From NCBI GenBank assembly GCA_964601275.1, contig CAZRMV010000006.1, forward strand, positions 1 to 64,000: 64,000 nucleotides of DNA. The letters run 5' to 3'. A program made the position numbers and the translations under genes. This document shows positions 9,233-17,205 of the stretch, piece after piece. Origin of the DNA: JAOZPE01 sp964601275. GTDB taxonomy: Bacteria > Krumholzibacteriota > Krumholzibacteriia > JAJRXK01. The notes beneath the pieces were generated by a model that saw only the letters and a program-made list of their open reading frames with translations, was not told where the DNA came from and made no database searches. Every line of letters begins with the position of its first letter. Position 1 is the first letter of the stretch.

Positions 9233-10066
9233 CTACAGGCGTTTGTAGATGGCTTCGGGGATCGGGAATTCCCGGCGGTTCAGCACCGAACCGATCACCC
9301 GTCCTCCGCTGAACCGAATGAGCTTCTCCGCTTTCATGAGGACCTCGCGCTTCGTCTTCCCCGACCTCACGATGAGAATGACCCCGTCCACCCCCGCGGC
9401 GACCATCGAGGTTTCCGCGTTGCTCAGCACCGCGCCGGTGTCGAACAACACGTAGTCGAAGCGCTGGGTCAGCTCGGACGCCAGGCTCCTCGCCCGGTCG
9501 GAACTCAGGATGAGGGCGGGATTGTACAGTTCGGTGCCCACCCCCATGAAGAACAGTTCGTCCGAATCGGTGCGGTACAGAACATCGGAAAGTTCCGCCG
9601 CGCCGCTGCAATAGTCGGAGAGTCCGGGTTTGCCCAGAAGACCGAAGATCCGCGAGAAACGGGGAGACTTGAAGCTTGCGTCGATGACCAGGGTCTTCTT
9701 GCCGTCCCTCACCGCAAGGCTGGTGCCCAGGAAGGTCACCAGTGTCGTCACTCCCTCACCGGACGTCGCCCCGGTCAAGACCAGCGAGCGGCGCGGCTTG
9801 GGAATCGCCGCCTCCACCCCGTGACGGAACAAGGCCAGCTCTTCCGCGAATTCGACCGGCACTTCCACGGTGGCGATGCGAGGGCTTTCCACCATGCGCA
9901 GGTCCCGGGACGGCGGAACCATTTCGCTGTTCCGCCGCTTCGAGATCTCGGCCGACCCCGGAACCTCGGTCTTCGGTTCCGGCGGAAGGCTCCTGGAGGT
10001 CGCCTCCTCGTGGCGGCGAAGGCGTTCGCGTTCGGCTCGCTTGAGGGCGTCTCGAATACTGCTCAT
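9233..10066 (-). CDS. CpsD/CapB-like ATPase with degenerate Walker A motif
   Basis: 277 residues resembling the cytoplasmic BY-kinase partner of polysaccharide co-polymerases. A basic, low-complexity N-terminus (residues 1-60) precedes the P-loop domain. The Walker A region reads TGATSGEGVTTL (residues 98-109), with valine 106 where the invariant lysine should be. The codon is GTG, so this is no reading-frame artefact. Walker A' is VIDASFK (Asp129) and Walker B is DYVLFDTG (Asp209). The C-terminus IPEAIYKRL has one tyrosine rather than the usual autophosphorylated cluster. ATP hydrolysis and kinase activity are therefore doubtful; a structural or regulatory role in export is more likely. It begins in an ATGA overlap with the AAA-SPOR gene. 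Confidence 0.8.
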   Translation of the reverse strand: MSSIRDALKRAERERLRRHEEATSRSLPPEPKTEVPGSAEISKRRNSEMVPPSRDLRMVESPRIATVEVPVEFAEELALFRHGVEAAIPKPRRSLVLTGATSGEGVTTLVTFLGTSLAVRDGKKTLVIDASFKSPRFSRIFGLLGKPGLSDYCSGAAELSDVLYRTDSDELFFMGVGTELYNPALILSSDRARSLASELTQRFDYVLFDTGAVLSNAETSMVAAGVDGVILIVRSGKTKREVLMKAEKLIRFSGGRVIGSVLNRREFPIPEAIYKRL

Positions 10067-11616
10067 CCTTGGACTCCTGACCTGGCCAGGGTGGTCTGAT
10101 CTGCTCTGGGCAGCAGGATCTGCGCGTCCTTCTCCAGGTGGGTGAGACGCGCGTAGCGGATTCCCCGGGTGGACTTGATCCGGTCGATCCAGGCTCGGGC
10201 CCGGCCGGCGCTCTGGAAGCCGCCGGCGAACACCCGGTACCAGACCGGCTGGGTCGACGTGGTTTCGATGAACATCGGTTGACCCCATTGCGGATCCCCC
10301 GCCATCTTCCGGGCGAACTCGATGGCGCGTTCCGGTCGCCGGAAGGAGTAGAGGTGTACGGTGTAGACCGTCACCCCCTTCTGCAACCAGCCCTCGATGC
10401 GGCGCGCGGACTCGGCCATCTCTTCCGCCTCGCGGTTGGAGAGCTGCGGTGCCGCGGCTGTCGCCGGGTGGGTTTGCGGACTCCTCGAAGTCTCGGCCTG
10501 CTTCTTCGATTCGGCCGGAACCGAAACCCGACGCTTCGAATCCTCTGCTTCGATCGGCCGATCGCTCGCGGCGTGGGCAACCTCGCTGATTCCCATGACC
10601 ATGGGCAACGCACTCTGGCTGGTTGTTCCCTGCCCGCGGGACCACCGGCTGCGCAGGGAACCACCCAGGGTGATCCACACCATTCCCGCCAGCGCTGCGC
10701 CCAGCACGAGCCCCAGGCCGATCCGGGCCCACCCCAGATGGCCGAAGCCGGAAGCCGCACGGTCGACCCCGATCGTCACCGGTTCTTCGACTCTCGTGGA
10801 AGCTTCTTCGATCAGATGGAGTTCCGCCGCCGCCTCGTCGACATCCCGCTCGTCCACCGAATCCTGCCCCCGTCCGTAGGCGATCATCAGGGCGGTGTCA
10901 CAGACCTGGTTGATGACCCGCGGCACCCCCTGGGTCCACTCGTGCACCCGGCGGCAGAGGGCCGGCGAGAAGATGTCCTTGGGGCGTCGCGCTCCCGCCC
11001 TGGCCAGCCGGTGGAAGATGTAGTCGATGGTGTCCTCTTTGTCGAGCGACTCGATCTCGTGCCACACCCCCACCCTCTGGCGGAGCTGCAGCAGGCGTTC
11101 ATCCATGAGCTTGTCATGGAGTTCGGGTTGGCCCACCAGCACGATCTGCAGCAGCGATGCCTCCTCGGTCTGCAGGTTGCTGAGGGTCCGCAGCTTCTCC
11201 AGGATCTCCAGCGAGAGATTCTGGGCCTCGTCGACGACGAGAACGCACTTGTCGCCGGCAGCGAGGCGCTCGATGAAGAACTCGTTGAGATCCCAGATGA
11301 GGTTGACTTCGTCCCGCCCCTCACTGGGCAGTCCGAATTCGTGCGCGGTCATCCGGAGCAGATCGGTGAAGCTGGACACCGGCTGGTAGATCAACGCGGT
11401 GCGCACGTGCGCATCGAGCTCTTCCAGGGCCGAGAGCAGGACGGTGGTCTTCCCCAGTCCCACGCGCCCGTACACCACCACGAAACCCCGGCTGTCCTCG
11501 ATGCCATAGAGGATGCGCGCCCGGCTCTCGTCGTGCGTCTCCGAGGGATACAGGAACCGCGGACTGGGAGCGATCTGGAACGGCTTCTCCCGCAGTCCGA
11601 AGTGATGGATGTACAT
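10063..11616 (-). CDS. ExeA/XrtA-type AAA ATPase fused to a SPOR domain
   Basis: 517 residues. The N-terminus MYIHHFGLREKPF followed by PSPRFLYPS is typical of ExeA/GspA-like and exosortase-associated AAA ATPases. Walker A is GRVGLGKTT (about residue 50) and Walker B is VLVVDEAQN. The domain ends near residue 270 with the VPRVINQVCD helix. A single membrane helix follows (around 287-307), then a Ser/Ala/Glu-rich linker, then a SPOR-like domain (around 425-505: YTVHLYSF, VWYRVFAGGF, ARAWIDRIK), which in other proteins binds denuded peptidoglycan. The protein would couple cytoplasmic ATP use to the cell wall during polysaccharide export. It follows the chain-length gene. No exosortase gene is visible. 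Confidence 0.85.
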   Translation of the reverse strand: MYIHHFGLREKPFQIAPSPRFLYPSETHDESRARILYGIEDSRGFVVVYGRVGLGKTTVLLSALEELDAHVRTALIYQPVSSFTDLLRMTAHEFGLPSEGRDEVNLIWDLNEFFIERLAAGDKCVLVVDEAQNLSLEILEKLRTLSNLQTEEASLLQIVLVGQPELHDKLMDERLLQLRQRVGVWHEIESLDKEDTIDYIFHRLARAGARRPKDIFSPALCRRVHEWTQGVPRVINQVCDTALMIAYGRGQDSVDERDVDEAAAELHLIEEASTRVEEPVTIGVDRAASGFGHLGWARIGLGLVLGAALAGMVWITLGGSLRSRWSRGQGTTSQSALPMVMGISEVAHAASDRPIEAEDSKRRVSVPAESKKQAETSRSPQTHPATAAAPQLSNREAEEMAESARRIEGWLQKGVTVYTVHLYSFRRPERAIEFARKMAGDPQWGQPMFIETTSTQPVWYRVFAGGFQSAGRARAWIDRIKSTRGIRYARLTHLEKDAQILLPRADQTTLARSGVQG

Positions 11617-11672
11617 CGTCGTTCTGCTCCCGCGCAGGCCTCAACGGCCCGCGCCCGAGGATTGCCGCCTGG

Positions 11673-13118
11673 TCACCGGCCGCCGCGGCGACCGCGCCAG
11701 AAGGGAGTGCGTTTCACCCTGGGTTCGAGATCGGACTCACTTTGCTCCACGTCAGGGAAACTCGCCAGCACCGGGATCTCCAGGTGCTGCTCGATGTCCT
11801 CGCGGGTCTTCATCGAGTGGTCGAGGTTCTCCAGGTAGAAGGCCAGGCCGATTCCCGCCAACAGGCTCAACAGGGGAGCCAACGCCATGCGGACCGGATC
11901 GCCCTTGGCGTTCAGGTAGGCGGAGATCGCCGGGGACAACATGCTCACCCCATAGTCCTGGAAGCTCGCCTCGCTCATCTTGGTGTCCGCGTACATCTTG
12001 GTCAGGCTGGCGTATTGCTTCCGGGCCCCGTCGATCTGGGTATCCAGGAGTTCGATCTCGTTCATCCAGGTGGGAAGCCGCGACAGCTTCTTCTCGATGC
12101 CGTCGATCTGGCCGTGGATGTTGCGCACCCGCGCCTCGGCCACCGCCAGTTCCTCGCGCTTGAGTTCCACCAACTGGTGGATCGTGTCCTGGAGTTCCTT
12201 GCGCAGTTCCTCCAGTTCCGCCTCGGCCTTGATGACCTTCGGATGGGTGGCGGTGTAGCGGACGCGCAGTTCGTCCAGTTCGTGTTCCTTCTTGCGATAG
12301 TTCGTCAAGGTGGTGAGCATCACCTCGGGCTGGGTGAAGCCGCGGGGCAGGCTGAAGGGCAGGTTGCTCGACAGGCCGTCGACCGACTTGGGAATGGCGT
12401 CGACCTGGGCCCGCAAACGCGCGACTTCGATCTTCGCGTCGGTGAGTTGTTGATTCAGATTCCGCCGGAGTCCCTGCAGGTTGGACGCCTCGGTCTTCAG
12501 GTCGGTGATCCCCGCCGCCTTCAGGATCTGCTCCCGGCGGTCCTGCATCGCCCGTAGGGCGGTCAGGGTGGAATCGGCCTGGTGCTGGATCTTCCCGGAG
12601 ACCTCCGGCAGGGCGAACATCTTCTGGTGGTATTCGACGTAGGCCTCGCCAACCATGTTGGCGATGCGGATGGCTTTCTCGGGCGAGTCGGCGGTGCTGG
12701 TGATGTAGATGACGTTCGATTCCCCCACCCCTCCCGTTTGCACCATGTTGTTCAGCGATCCGACACTGGTCTTGATGCCCTCGGGAAAATCCTTGGTGGG
12801 TTCGTACAACTTGGCCACCGCGAGCTGCAGCACCGGTACGCTCTTGGCGATCTCCACCTCCGACTCGATCACCTCGACCCAGGGCAGCGCCCTGGAGGTG
12901 CGTTCCATGACGCTGGTGCGCCCCTGTCGCTGCAGCATCAGGGTGACATCGGCCGACCAGGTCTTTGGCGTGGTCATCACCTTCAGCGCCACCAGCCCGG
13001 AGGTGGCCAGGAAGAAGGTGATGATCAGCCACTTGCGCTTGAATACCACCGCGAGCAGATCGCGCATGGTGGTGTCGCGCTCAGTCTGCACCGGTCCCTG
13101 GTTGTAGAGTCCCGACAT
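11673..13118 (-). CDS. Polysaccharide chain-length determinant / co-polymerase (GumC/Wzc N-terminal type)
   Basis: 481 residues with a Wzz-type N-terminal helix (KRKWLIITFFLATSGLVAL, around residues 28-46), a long periplasmic region dominated by coiled coil (roughly 160-380, many Glu/Lys/Leu heptads), and a second membrane helix near residue 430 (MALAPLLSLLAGIGLAFYLE), ending in a basic cytoplasmic tail. No kinase domain is attached; the separate CpsD-like gene downstream presumably fills that place. Such proteins set chain length and connect Wza with the polymerase. GAGGAG lies 8 nt before the ATG. The gene is the second of the operon, 32 nt after wza. Confidence 0.9.
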   Translation of the reverse strand: MSGLYNQGPVQTERDTTMRDLLAVVFKRKWLIITFFLATSGLVALKVMTTPKTWSADVTLMLQRQGRTSVMERTSRALPWVEVIESEVEIAKSVPVLQLAVAKLYEPTKDFPEGIKTSVGSLNNMVQTGGVGESNVIYITSTADSPEKAIRIANMVGEAYVEYHQKMFALPEVSGKIQHQADSTLTALRAMQDRREQILKAAGITDLKTEASNLQGLRRNLNQQLTDAKIEVARLRAQVDAIPKSVDGLSSNLPFSLPRGFTQPEVMLTTLTNYRKKEHELDELRVRYTATHPKVIKAEAELEELRKELQDTIHQLVELKREELAVAEARVRNIHGQIDGIEKKLSRLPTWMNEIELLDTQIDGARKQYASLTKMYADTKMSEASFQDYGVSMLSPAISAYLNAKGDPVRMALAPLLSLLAGIGLAFYLENLDHSMKTREDIEQHLEIPVLASFPDVEQSESDLEPRVKRTPFWRGRRGGR

Positions 13119-13150
13119 CGTGTCGTCTCCTCGTCAGTCGCTGCCTGCAC

Positions 13151-13978
13151 CTACGGTCTCAGGTAGCCCTTTCCATAGACATTGTTGAAATCGGCGATCC
13201 CCATCCCCTTGATGAAGATGTCCTCGGCCTGCAGGACCCCGGTCAGGGCCTTGCGGGCCGTATTGTCCCAGCGGGAGATGTTGTCCTTGGGCACCCAGAC
13301 GATATCGTCGGGTTGCACATAGATATCCCCCACCTTCTCCTTCTCCATCATGTACTCACGGAAGTCGAAGACCGCCGCAAAGCGTCCCCCTTTGTCGTCG
13401 CTGCGGATGAGGACGAAATTCGTCAACCGGGCCTTGTCACTGTAGCCGCCGGCCTTGGCGATGGCCTGCAACAGGCTGATGGGCCTCTCGTAGGTGTACT
13501 CCCCCGCGTTCCTGACTTCCCCGAGCACATAGAAACTTCCCGCGATCTTGTTCAACAACACGTCCACCCGGGGATTGACCAGGACCTTGCTGTAGTCCTC
13601 TTCGATCTCCCGGGACAACTGTGCCGGTTTCTTGCCGCGCGCGATGATCTCGCCCACGTATGGCAGGGTGATCCGGCCATCGGGCCGCACGGTGACAAAG
13701 CGGTTCTGTTCGGGGTGGGTGAAGAAGACCACCTCGAGCACGTCTCCACTTCCGATGCGGTAGATCGGCGCCTGGCCACTTGAATCGGCCAGGGAGGCAA
13801 TGAGTTCCGCTTGTTGGGGCGAAACCTCGGCCTCCGGCTCCAGGTCATGGGTCAGGTCGACGTCGGTGTAGGCGCTGGGACCGCACCCTCCAGCGAGGGT
13901 GGCCAGCAGACCCAGACCCAACACCGCACCGGCGCCGCGAGGAAAACTCCAGATCGAGAACATGGCGCTCCACTCCAT
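13151..13978 (-). CDS. wza: Outer-membrane polysaccharide export lipoprotein (Wza family)
   Basis: 275 residues. The hydrophobic signal ends in a lipobox (LAGGC, Cys32). YRIGSGDVLEVVFF opens the poly-export domain (around residues 75-160), and the SLBB-type region follows (FYVLGEVRNAGEYTYERPISLLQAIAKAGGYS). Wza-type proteins form the octameric channel that carries exopolysaccharide through the outer membrane. It is the first gene of its operon. ATG 13978 has AAGGG 7 nt upstream, and the in-frame ATG 13963 has GGAG 4 nt upstream; both leave an intact signal peptide. At 275 residues it is shorter than E. coli Wza, and a C-terminal trans-membrane helix like that of Wza is not obvious. Confidence 0.9.
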   Translation of the reverse strand: MEWSAMFSIWSFPRGAGAVLGLGLLATLAGGCGPSAYTDVDLTHDLEPEAEVSPQQAELIASLADSSGQAPIYRIGSGDVLEVVFFTHPEQNRFVTVRPDGRITLPYVGEIIARGKKPAQLSREIEEDYSKVLVNPRVDVLLNKIAGSFYVLGEVRNAGEYTYERPISLLQAIAKAGGYSDKARLTNFVLIRSDDKGGRFAAVFDFREYMMEKEKVGDIYVQPDDIVWVPKDNISRWDNTARKALTGVLQAEDIFIKGMGIADFNNVYGKGYLRP

Positions 13979-14294
13979 CCCCGCACCCTTCCCGGATGCG
14001 GAGGTCCGCCCGCAAGGGCATGGTCTTCGAGAAAGCTGCGGGAAAGACGATCGCGGGATCGTGCCGCCAAGCCTTCTCCAAGGGTTTCACCTGACCACGG
14101 CAGGATCGGTGGAACACCGTTTCCCGGCCGTGGGTTGTCGTCCCCCCCGGATGTCAACATTCCCCATGGGAATCTGCGTTAACGAAGGTCTACGGGCACT
14201 CCTTGAACGATGCAGAACCAAAGATGCGCTGGCTCGGCCGGACCATCCCCCGGGCCGCGGGGCGCACGCCCGCTCCTCCAGAGGGTCCGGCTAC
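13979..14294 (-). promoter_or_regulatory. Long 5' leader of the exopolysaccharide operon with hairpins
   Basis: About 316 nt separate the predicted transcription start (near 14294) from the wza ATG, and no gene is visible in them. Perfect short inverted repeats occur at 14047-14062 (ACGATC/GATCGT, 4-nt loop) and 14107-14119 (CGGTG/CACCG). At 13981-14001, CCGCA pairs with TGCGG so that the likely Shine-Dalgarno AAGGG (13986-13990) sits in the loop. This suggests post-transcriptional control, but no known riboswitch class or ops element was recognised. Confidence 0.45.
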
Positions 14295-14300
14295 CCCACC

Positions 14301-14329
14301 AGTGTACCATCGACCGAAGGAAAACTCAA
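14301..14329 (-). promoter_or_regulatory. Sigma-70-type promoter for the wza operon
   Basis: Reading leftward, TTGAGT (14324-14329) and TACACT (14301-14306) are separated by 17 bp. The site lies just after the stop of the DUF92 gene and upstream of wza, so it gives the exopolysaccharide genes their own transcription start near 14294. Confidence 0.6.
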
Positions 14330-14344
14330 GCAAGGTGCCTGCCC

Positions 14345-15112
14345 TCAAGCCATGAATCCGGCCAGGAACCCGGCGAAAAGGGCCCCGATCGCGGTATTCG
14401 TCAGGTTCAGGACTTCATTGTCGAGCCCCTTGCGACCTCGCAGGGCACTGCCCGCCACACTCTCGGCCAGGCTGCCCGCCCCCGCTCCCACCACCACCGC
14501 CCAGGAGACCGTCAGCGGATACAGACCCAGCAGAGCGCCCAGAAGGGCCAGGACGGCCGCTCCACCCAGACCGGCCAGTGTTCCCTCCGCCGAGACCGCT
14601 CCTTCGGTGCCCCGGGGAACCGACCTCAGGTGCAGAGGATCGAAGGTCCGCCGGCCGAAGAGCTGCCCCACCTCGCTGCCGAGGGTATCGGCCAGGGCGG
14701 TGGCGAAGGATCCGACGTAGGCCACGGCCAGGATCGGGCCGGACCGGATCGGAAAAAGCGACACCAGGAGGCCTCCGATGGCGCAATTCGCCAGGGCGTG
14801 CCGCGCTCCCCGCCGGCCCCCCTCTTCCTGGGCCAGCCCCTCCCGTTCCTTGCGGTGGAATCCCAGGCGGGTGGCCCCGGTTCCCATCAGGAAGAAGAGC
14901 AGCAGGACCACATACCCACCCAGGCCCCCGAAGAAGAGGATCCAGCTCCCCAGGACCACCCCCCCGAGGTAACCGCTGCGACTCACCCAGCTCTTCCACC
15001 AGGCCACACCGCCCAGGGCCGCGTTCACCACCAGCGCCACCAGCGCGCGGGAGAGAAGCGGCAGTTCGCCGCCGGTCGGAAAGAGAGGAGGAAAGCTCAC
15101 TCCGTGCTCCAT
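14345..15112 (-). CDS. DUF92 family membrane protein (prenyl-phosphate kinase-like, VTE6 homologue)
   Basis: 255 residues, six or more hydrophobic helices, with the family's conserved stretches: SGYLGGVVLGSWILFFGG, ATRLGFHRKE, a DTLGSEVGQLFGR loop and TEGAVSAEGTLAGL. DUF92 proteins include plant VTE6 and its cyanobacterial relatives, which phosphorylate phytyl-phosphate to phytyl-diphosphate with CTP; most bacterial members are untested. In this operon it accompanies a prenol-kinase-like protein and a UbiA prenyltransferase, which supports a prenyl-phosphate kinase role here. ATG 15112 overlaps the epimerase by 16 nt. An in-frame GTG at 15100 would form a GTGA overlap with the epimerase stop and is an equally plausible start. 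Confidence 0.75.
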   Translation of the reverse strand: MEHGVSFPPLFPTGGELPLLSRALVALVVNAALGGVAWWKSWVSRSGYLGGVVLGSWILFFGGLGGYVVLLLFFLMGTGATRLGFHRKEREGLAQEEGGRRGARHALANCAIGGLLVSLFPIRSGPILAVAYVGSFATALADTLGSEVGQLFGRRTFDPLHLRSVPRGTEGAVSAEGTLAGLGGAAVLALLGALLGLYPLTVSWAVVVGAGAGSLAESVAGSALRGRKGLDNEVLNLTNTAIGALFAGFLAGFMA

Positions 15113-16146
15113 TCATCCCGGAAGGGAGAGATGCCACCGGATTGCAACCACCGCAGGGTCTCCGACAACCCTTCCTGCAGTGCACGGCCCCGGTATCCGA
15201 GTTCCTCGCGGGCCTTCCGATCGTCGAAGGCCCAGTGATGCCGGTAAGCCCGCACGATCCCGGGAGTGAGCTCGGGTGCGGCCCCTCCCAGCCGGGCCCG
15301 CGCCACCTGCCAGCGAGCCACCGCCGCGAGCAGAGGAAAGGTCAACCGCCGTCGCGGCAAGCGCACGCCGGCGAAGTGGGCGGCCAGCTCCAGGAACTCC
15401 AGGAGGCTGCGATTCTCCCCTCCGAGGAGATAGTCCTGTCCCGCTTCACCCCGTTCGAGGGCCAGCCGATGACCACGCGCCACGTCGGCCACGTGCACGT
15501 AGTTCCAACGCTGTGAACCGTCGCCGATGATCCCCGGCAGGCGCTCTGAGAGCAGTTGTTCGAGGATCCGCGCCACGTGATTCCCCTGGGTCCTCGACCC
15601 CGGACCGTAGATGACCGTGGGCATCACCTTGATCACGTCGAGCCCAATGCGCCGGTAGTCCTCCACCACCCTGGCCGCCTCGATCTTGGTGCGGTCGTAG
15701 TCGTTGAAACCCACCACCGGAACCCCTTGGGTCTCGTTGCGTGGTCCAGGATCAGCTCCCGGACCCAGGACGAAGAAGGACGATGTGTAGACCACCCGGG
15801 CCACACCCGCGCGGACACACGCTTCCAGCAGGTGCTCGACCGCCCGCACGTTGATCTGGTCGAAGCGGGTCCGGTCGCGTTCCCATGCGCTGACCAGCGC
15901 CGCGCTGTGGACCACCGCCCCCACCTCTTCCAGGATTGCGGCAAAGCTCTCCGGCTGGAGCAGGTCACCTTCGACGTAGCGCACCCCATCGAGGGGCAGG
16001 CCCCGCCGGTCCGAACCGGGCCGGGTGAGCAGGATGAGTTCGTAACCGGCAGTATGGAATTCGTGTACCAGGTGTTTCCCGAGGTATCCGGTGCCCCCGG
16101 TGAGGAAGATCCGGTCGGTGGGGGCGGTTCCGGTGGTTCCGCTCAC
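15097..16146 (-). CDS. NAD(P)-dependent epimerase/dehydratase (extended SDR, HpnA/DFR-like)
   Basis: 349 residues. The nucleotide-binding signature FLTGGTGYLGKHL occupies residues 15-27, the acidic VEGDL follows, and the catalytic pair is in DYDRTK (Tyr-x-x-x-Lys). VVYTSSFFVLGPG is the Ser-bearing strand. The layout resembles HpnA-type and dihydroflavonol-reductase-like extended SDRs, which act on NDP-sugars or hydroxylated polycyclic substrates. The GTG at 16146 makes a GTGA overlap with the upstream kinase gene and has GGGAGGG 6-7 nt before it. Upstream in-frame codons read poorly as protein and overlap the kinase gene, so they were excluded. The substrate is unknown; operon context is prenyl-lipid or glycolipid synthesis. 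Confidence 0.8.
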   Translation of the reverse strand: MSGTTGTAPTDRIFLTGGTGYLGKHLVHEFHTAGYELILLTRPGSDRRGLPLDGVRYVEGDLLQPESFAAILEEVGAVVHSAALVSAWERDRTRFDQINVRAVEHLLEACVRAGVARVVYTSSFFVLGPGADPGPRNETQGVPVVGFNDYDRTKIEAARVVEDYRRIGLDVIKVMPTVIYGPGSRTQGNHVARILEQLLSERLPGIIGDGSQRWNYVHVADVARGHRLALERGEAGQDYLLGGENRSLLEFLELAAHFAGVRLPRRRLTFPLLAAVARWQVARARLGGAAPELTPGIVRAYRHHWAFDDRKAREELGYRGRALQEGLSETLRWLQSGGISPFRDEWSTE

Positions 16147-16817
16147 GACCACACCCTCCCATGGAGAAGGGCCAATCCTCCGGCAGTGGCCAGGGGAACC
16201 AGGAGATTGTCCGCGCCCAGAAGCGAGATCCCTTCCAGCACCGTCGCCCCGGCCACCACCACGATCGCCGCAACGGCCCGACCCCCGTCCAGGCCACCTC
16301 CCACCAGGAGGAAGGCGGCCGCGACGGCCAACCATCCCACGCCAAGCATGGCCATCGAGCCTTCCACGCTGCGCCGGTGCCCCTTCACGTGATAGAAGCG
16401 CCGACCCCAGCGCCGGCCGACGAAGGACGCCGCCGCGTCGCCCCACCCCATCACCAGCACCCCGGCCACCGCGGGCGCCCGCCAGGGTTCGTTCCAACCC
16501 CAGGCGGTCAGCACCGCCACACTCAGGGGAAAGAACACCGTTCCCCAACTGCGCTCATCGATCTCCACGCTGGCGATGAGGGAAAGCCGCAAGCTCAAGG
16601 CATTCACCCCGACAAAGAGCAACGCGGGGGCGGCGGCCCACAACCAATGCTCATACAGAAGGAATGTGGGAACAACCCAGCTGGCGACGGCAACGTGGAC
16701 GATGCGCCGGGTGTCCACCCGAGCCATGCCGCGCCGCCGCGCGACCTCCGCGGTGGCCAGAACCAGAAGCAGCCACACGGCCGAGGCGGACAAGGCTACG
16801 AGATCCCGGGAACTCAC
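16143..16817 (-). CDS. Prenol (phytol/dolichol) kinase-like, CTP-dependent membrane protein
   Basis: 224 residues, about seven hydrophobic helices. The signature of the polyprenol kinase / CDP-alcohol-forming family is visible: RRIVHVAVAS near residue 37, MGWGDAAASFVGRRWG around 123-138, and KGHRRSVEGSMAMLG. The Gly-Asp and Ser-x-Glu-Gly segments are the CTP-binding features of dolichol and phytol (VTE5) kinases. It probably phosphorylates an isoprenoid alcohol at the membrane. It begins with GTG in a GTGA overlap with acpS and ends in a GTGA overlap with the epimerase. A phosphatidate cytidylyltransferase role is possible but less likely at this length. Confidence 0.75.
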   Translation of the reverse strand: MSSRDLVALSASAVWLLLVLATAEVARRRGMARVDTRRIVHVAVASWVVPTFLLYEHWLWAAAPALLFVGVNALSLRLSLIASVEIDERSWGTVFFPLSVAVLTAWGWNEPWRAPAVAGVLVMGWGDAAASFVGRRWGRRFYHVKGHRRSVEGSMAMLGVGWLAVAAAFLLVGGGLDGGRAVAAIVVVAGATVLEGISLLGADNLLVPLATAGGLALLHGRVWS

Positions 16818-17197
16818 CGGCCACCTCCTTCGACGATGACCACCGCCACCGCATGCCCACCGTCATGGGAGATGGAGACGCTGACCCGGGTTCCTCCGAG
16901 CTGCTGGAAGATCTCCCGGGCTCGGCGATGGAAGACGATGATGGGACGCTGGGACTCTCCCCGGGCGAGCTCGATGTCGTGCCAACCGATCCCCTGGGAC
17001 AGCCCGGTTCCCAGGGCTTTCAGCGCGGCTTCCTTGGCCGCGAAACGCCCGGCCAGGCATTCATGCCGGCGACGACCTCGGCACCGCTCCTCTTCCGCGG
17101 GCCGAAAGACCCGGGAGACGAAACGCTCGCCGTAACGATCTTCCAGCTCGGCCAGCCGGGCCACTTCACACAGGTCGATTCCCACTCCGACGATCAC
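16814..17197 (-). CDS. acpS: Holo-[acyl-carrier-protein] synthase
   Basis: 127 residues. VGVGIDLCEVARLAEL holds the magnesium-binding Asp, and CLAGRFAAKEAALKALGTG the conserved Glu/Lys helix. RVSVSISHDGGHAVAVVIVE ends the protein as usual. AcpS transfers 4'-phosphopantetheine from CoA to a serine of ACP, enabling fatty acid and lipid A acyl-chain synthesis. The start is GTG 17197 with TAGGAG 6 nt upstream; the nearby ATG is in another frame, and the upstream in-frame extension would overlap ubiA and lacks family similarity. It begins 8 nt after the ubiA stop. Confidence 0.92.
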   Translation of the reverse strand: MIVGVGIDLCEVARLAELEDRYGERFVSRVFRPAEEERCRGRRRHECLAGRFAAKEAALKALGTGLSQGIGWHDIELARGESQRPIIVFHRRAREIFQQLGGTRVSVSISHDGGHAVAVVIVEGGGR

Positions 17198-17205
17198 ATT
17201 TGCTC

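Noticed and set aside
9233..13978. Full exosortase (XrtA/PEP-CTERM) locus
   Set aside because: The ATPase and chain-length genes resemble that type, but no exosortase or PEP-CTERM protein is present in the window.
13979..14300. JUMPstart/ops element in the exopolysaccharide leader
   Set aside because: The GGCGGTAG core was not found on the transcribed strand.
16147..16548. N-terminal extension of the epimerase
   Set aside because: It overlaps the kinase gene fully and has no family similarity; GTG 16146 with GGGAGGG upstream is the better start.
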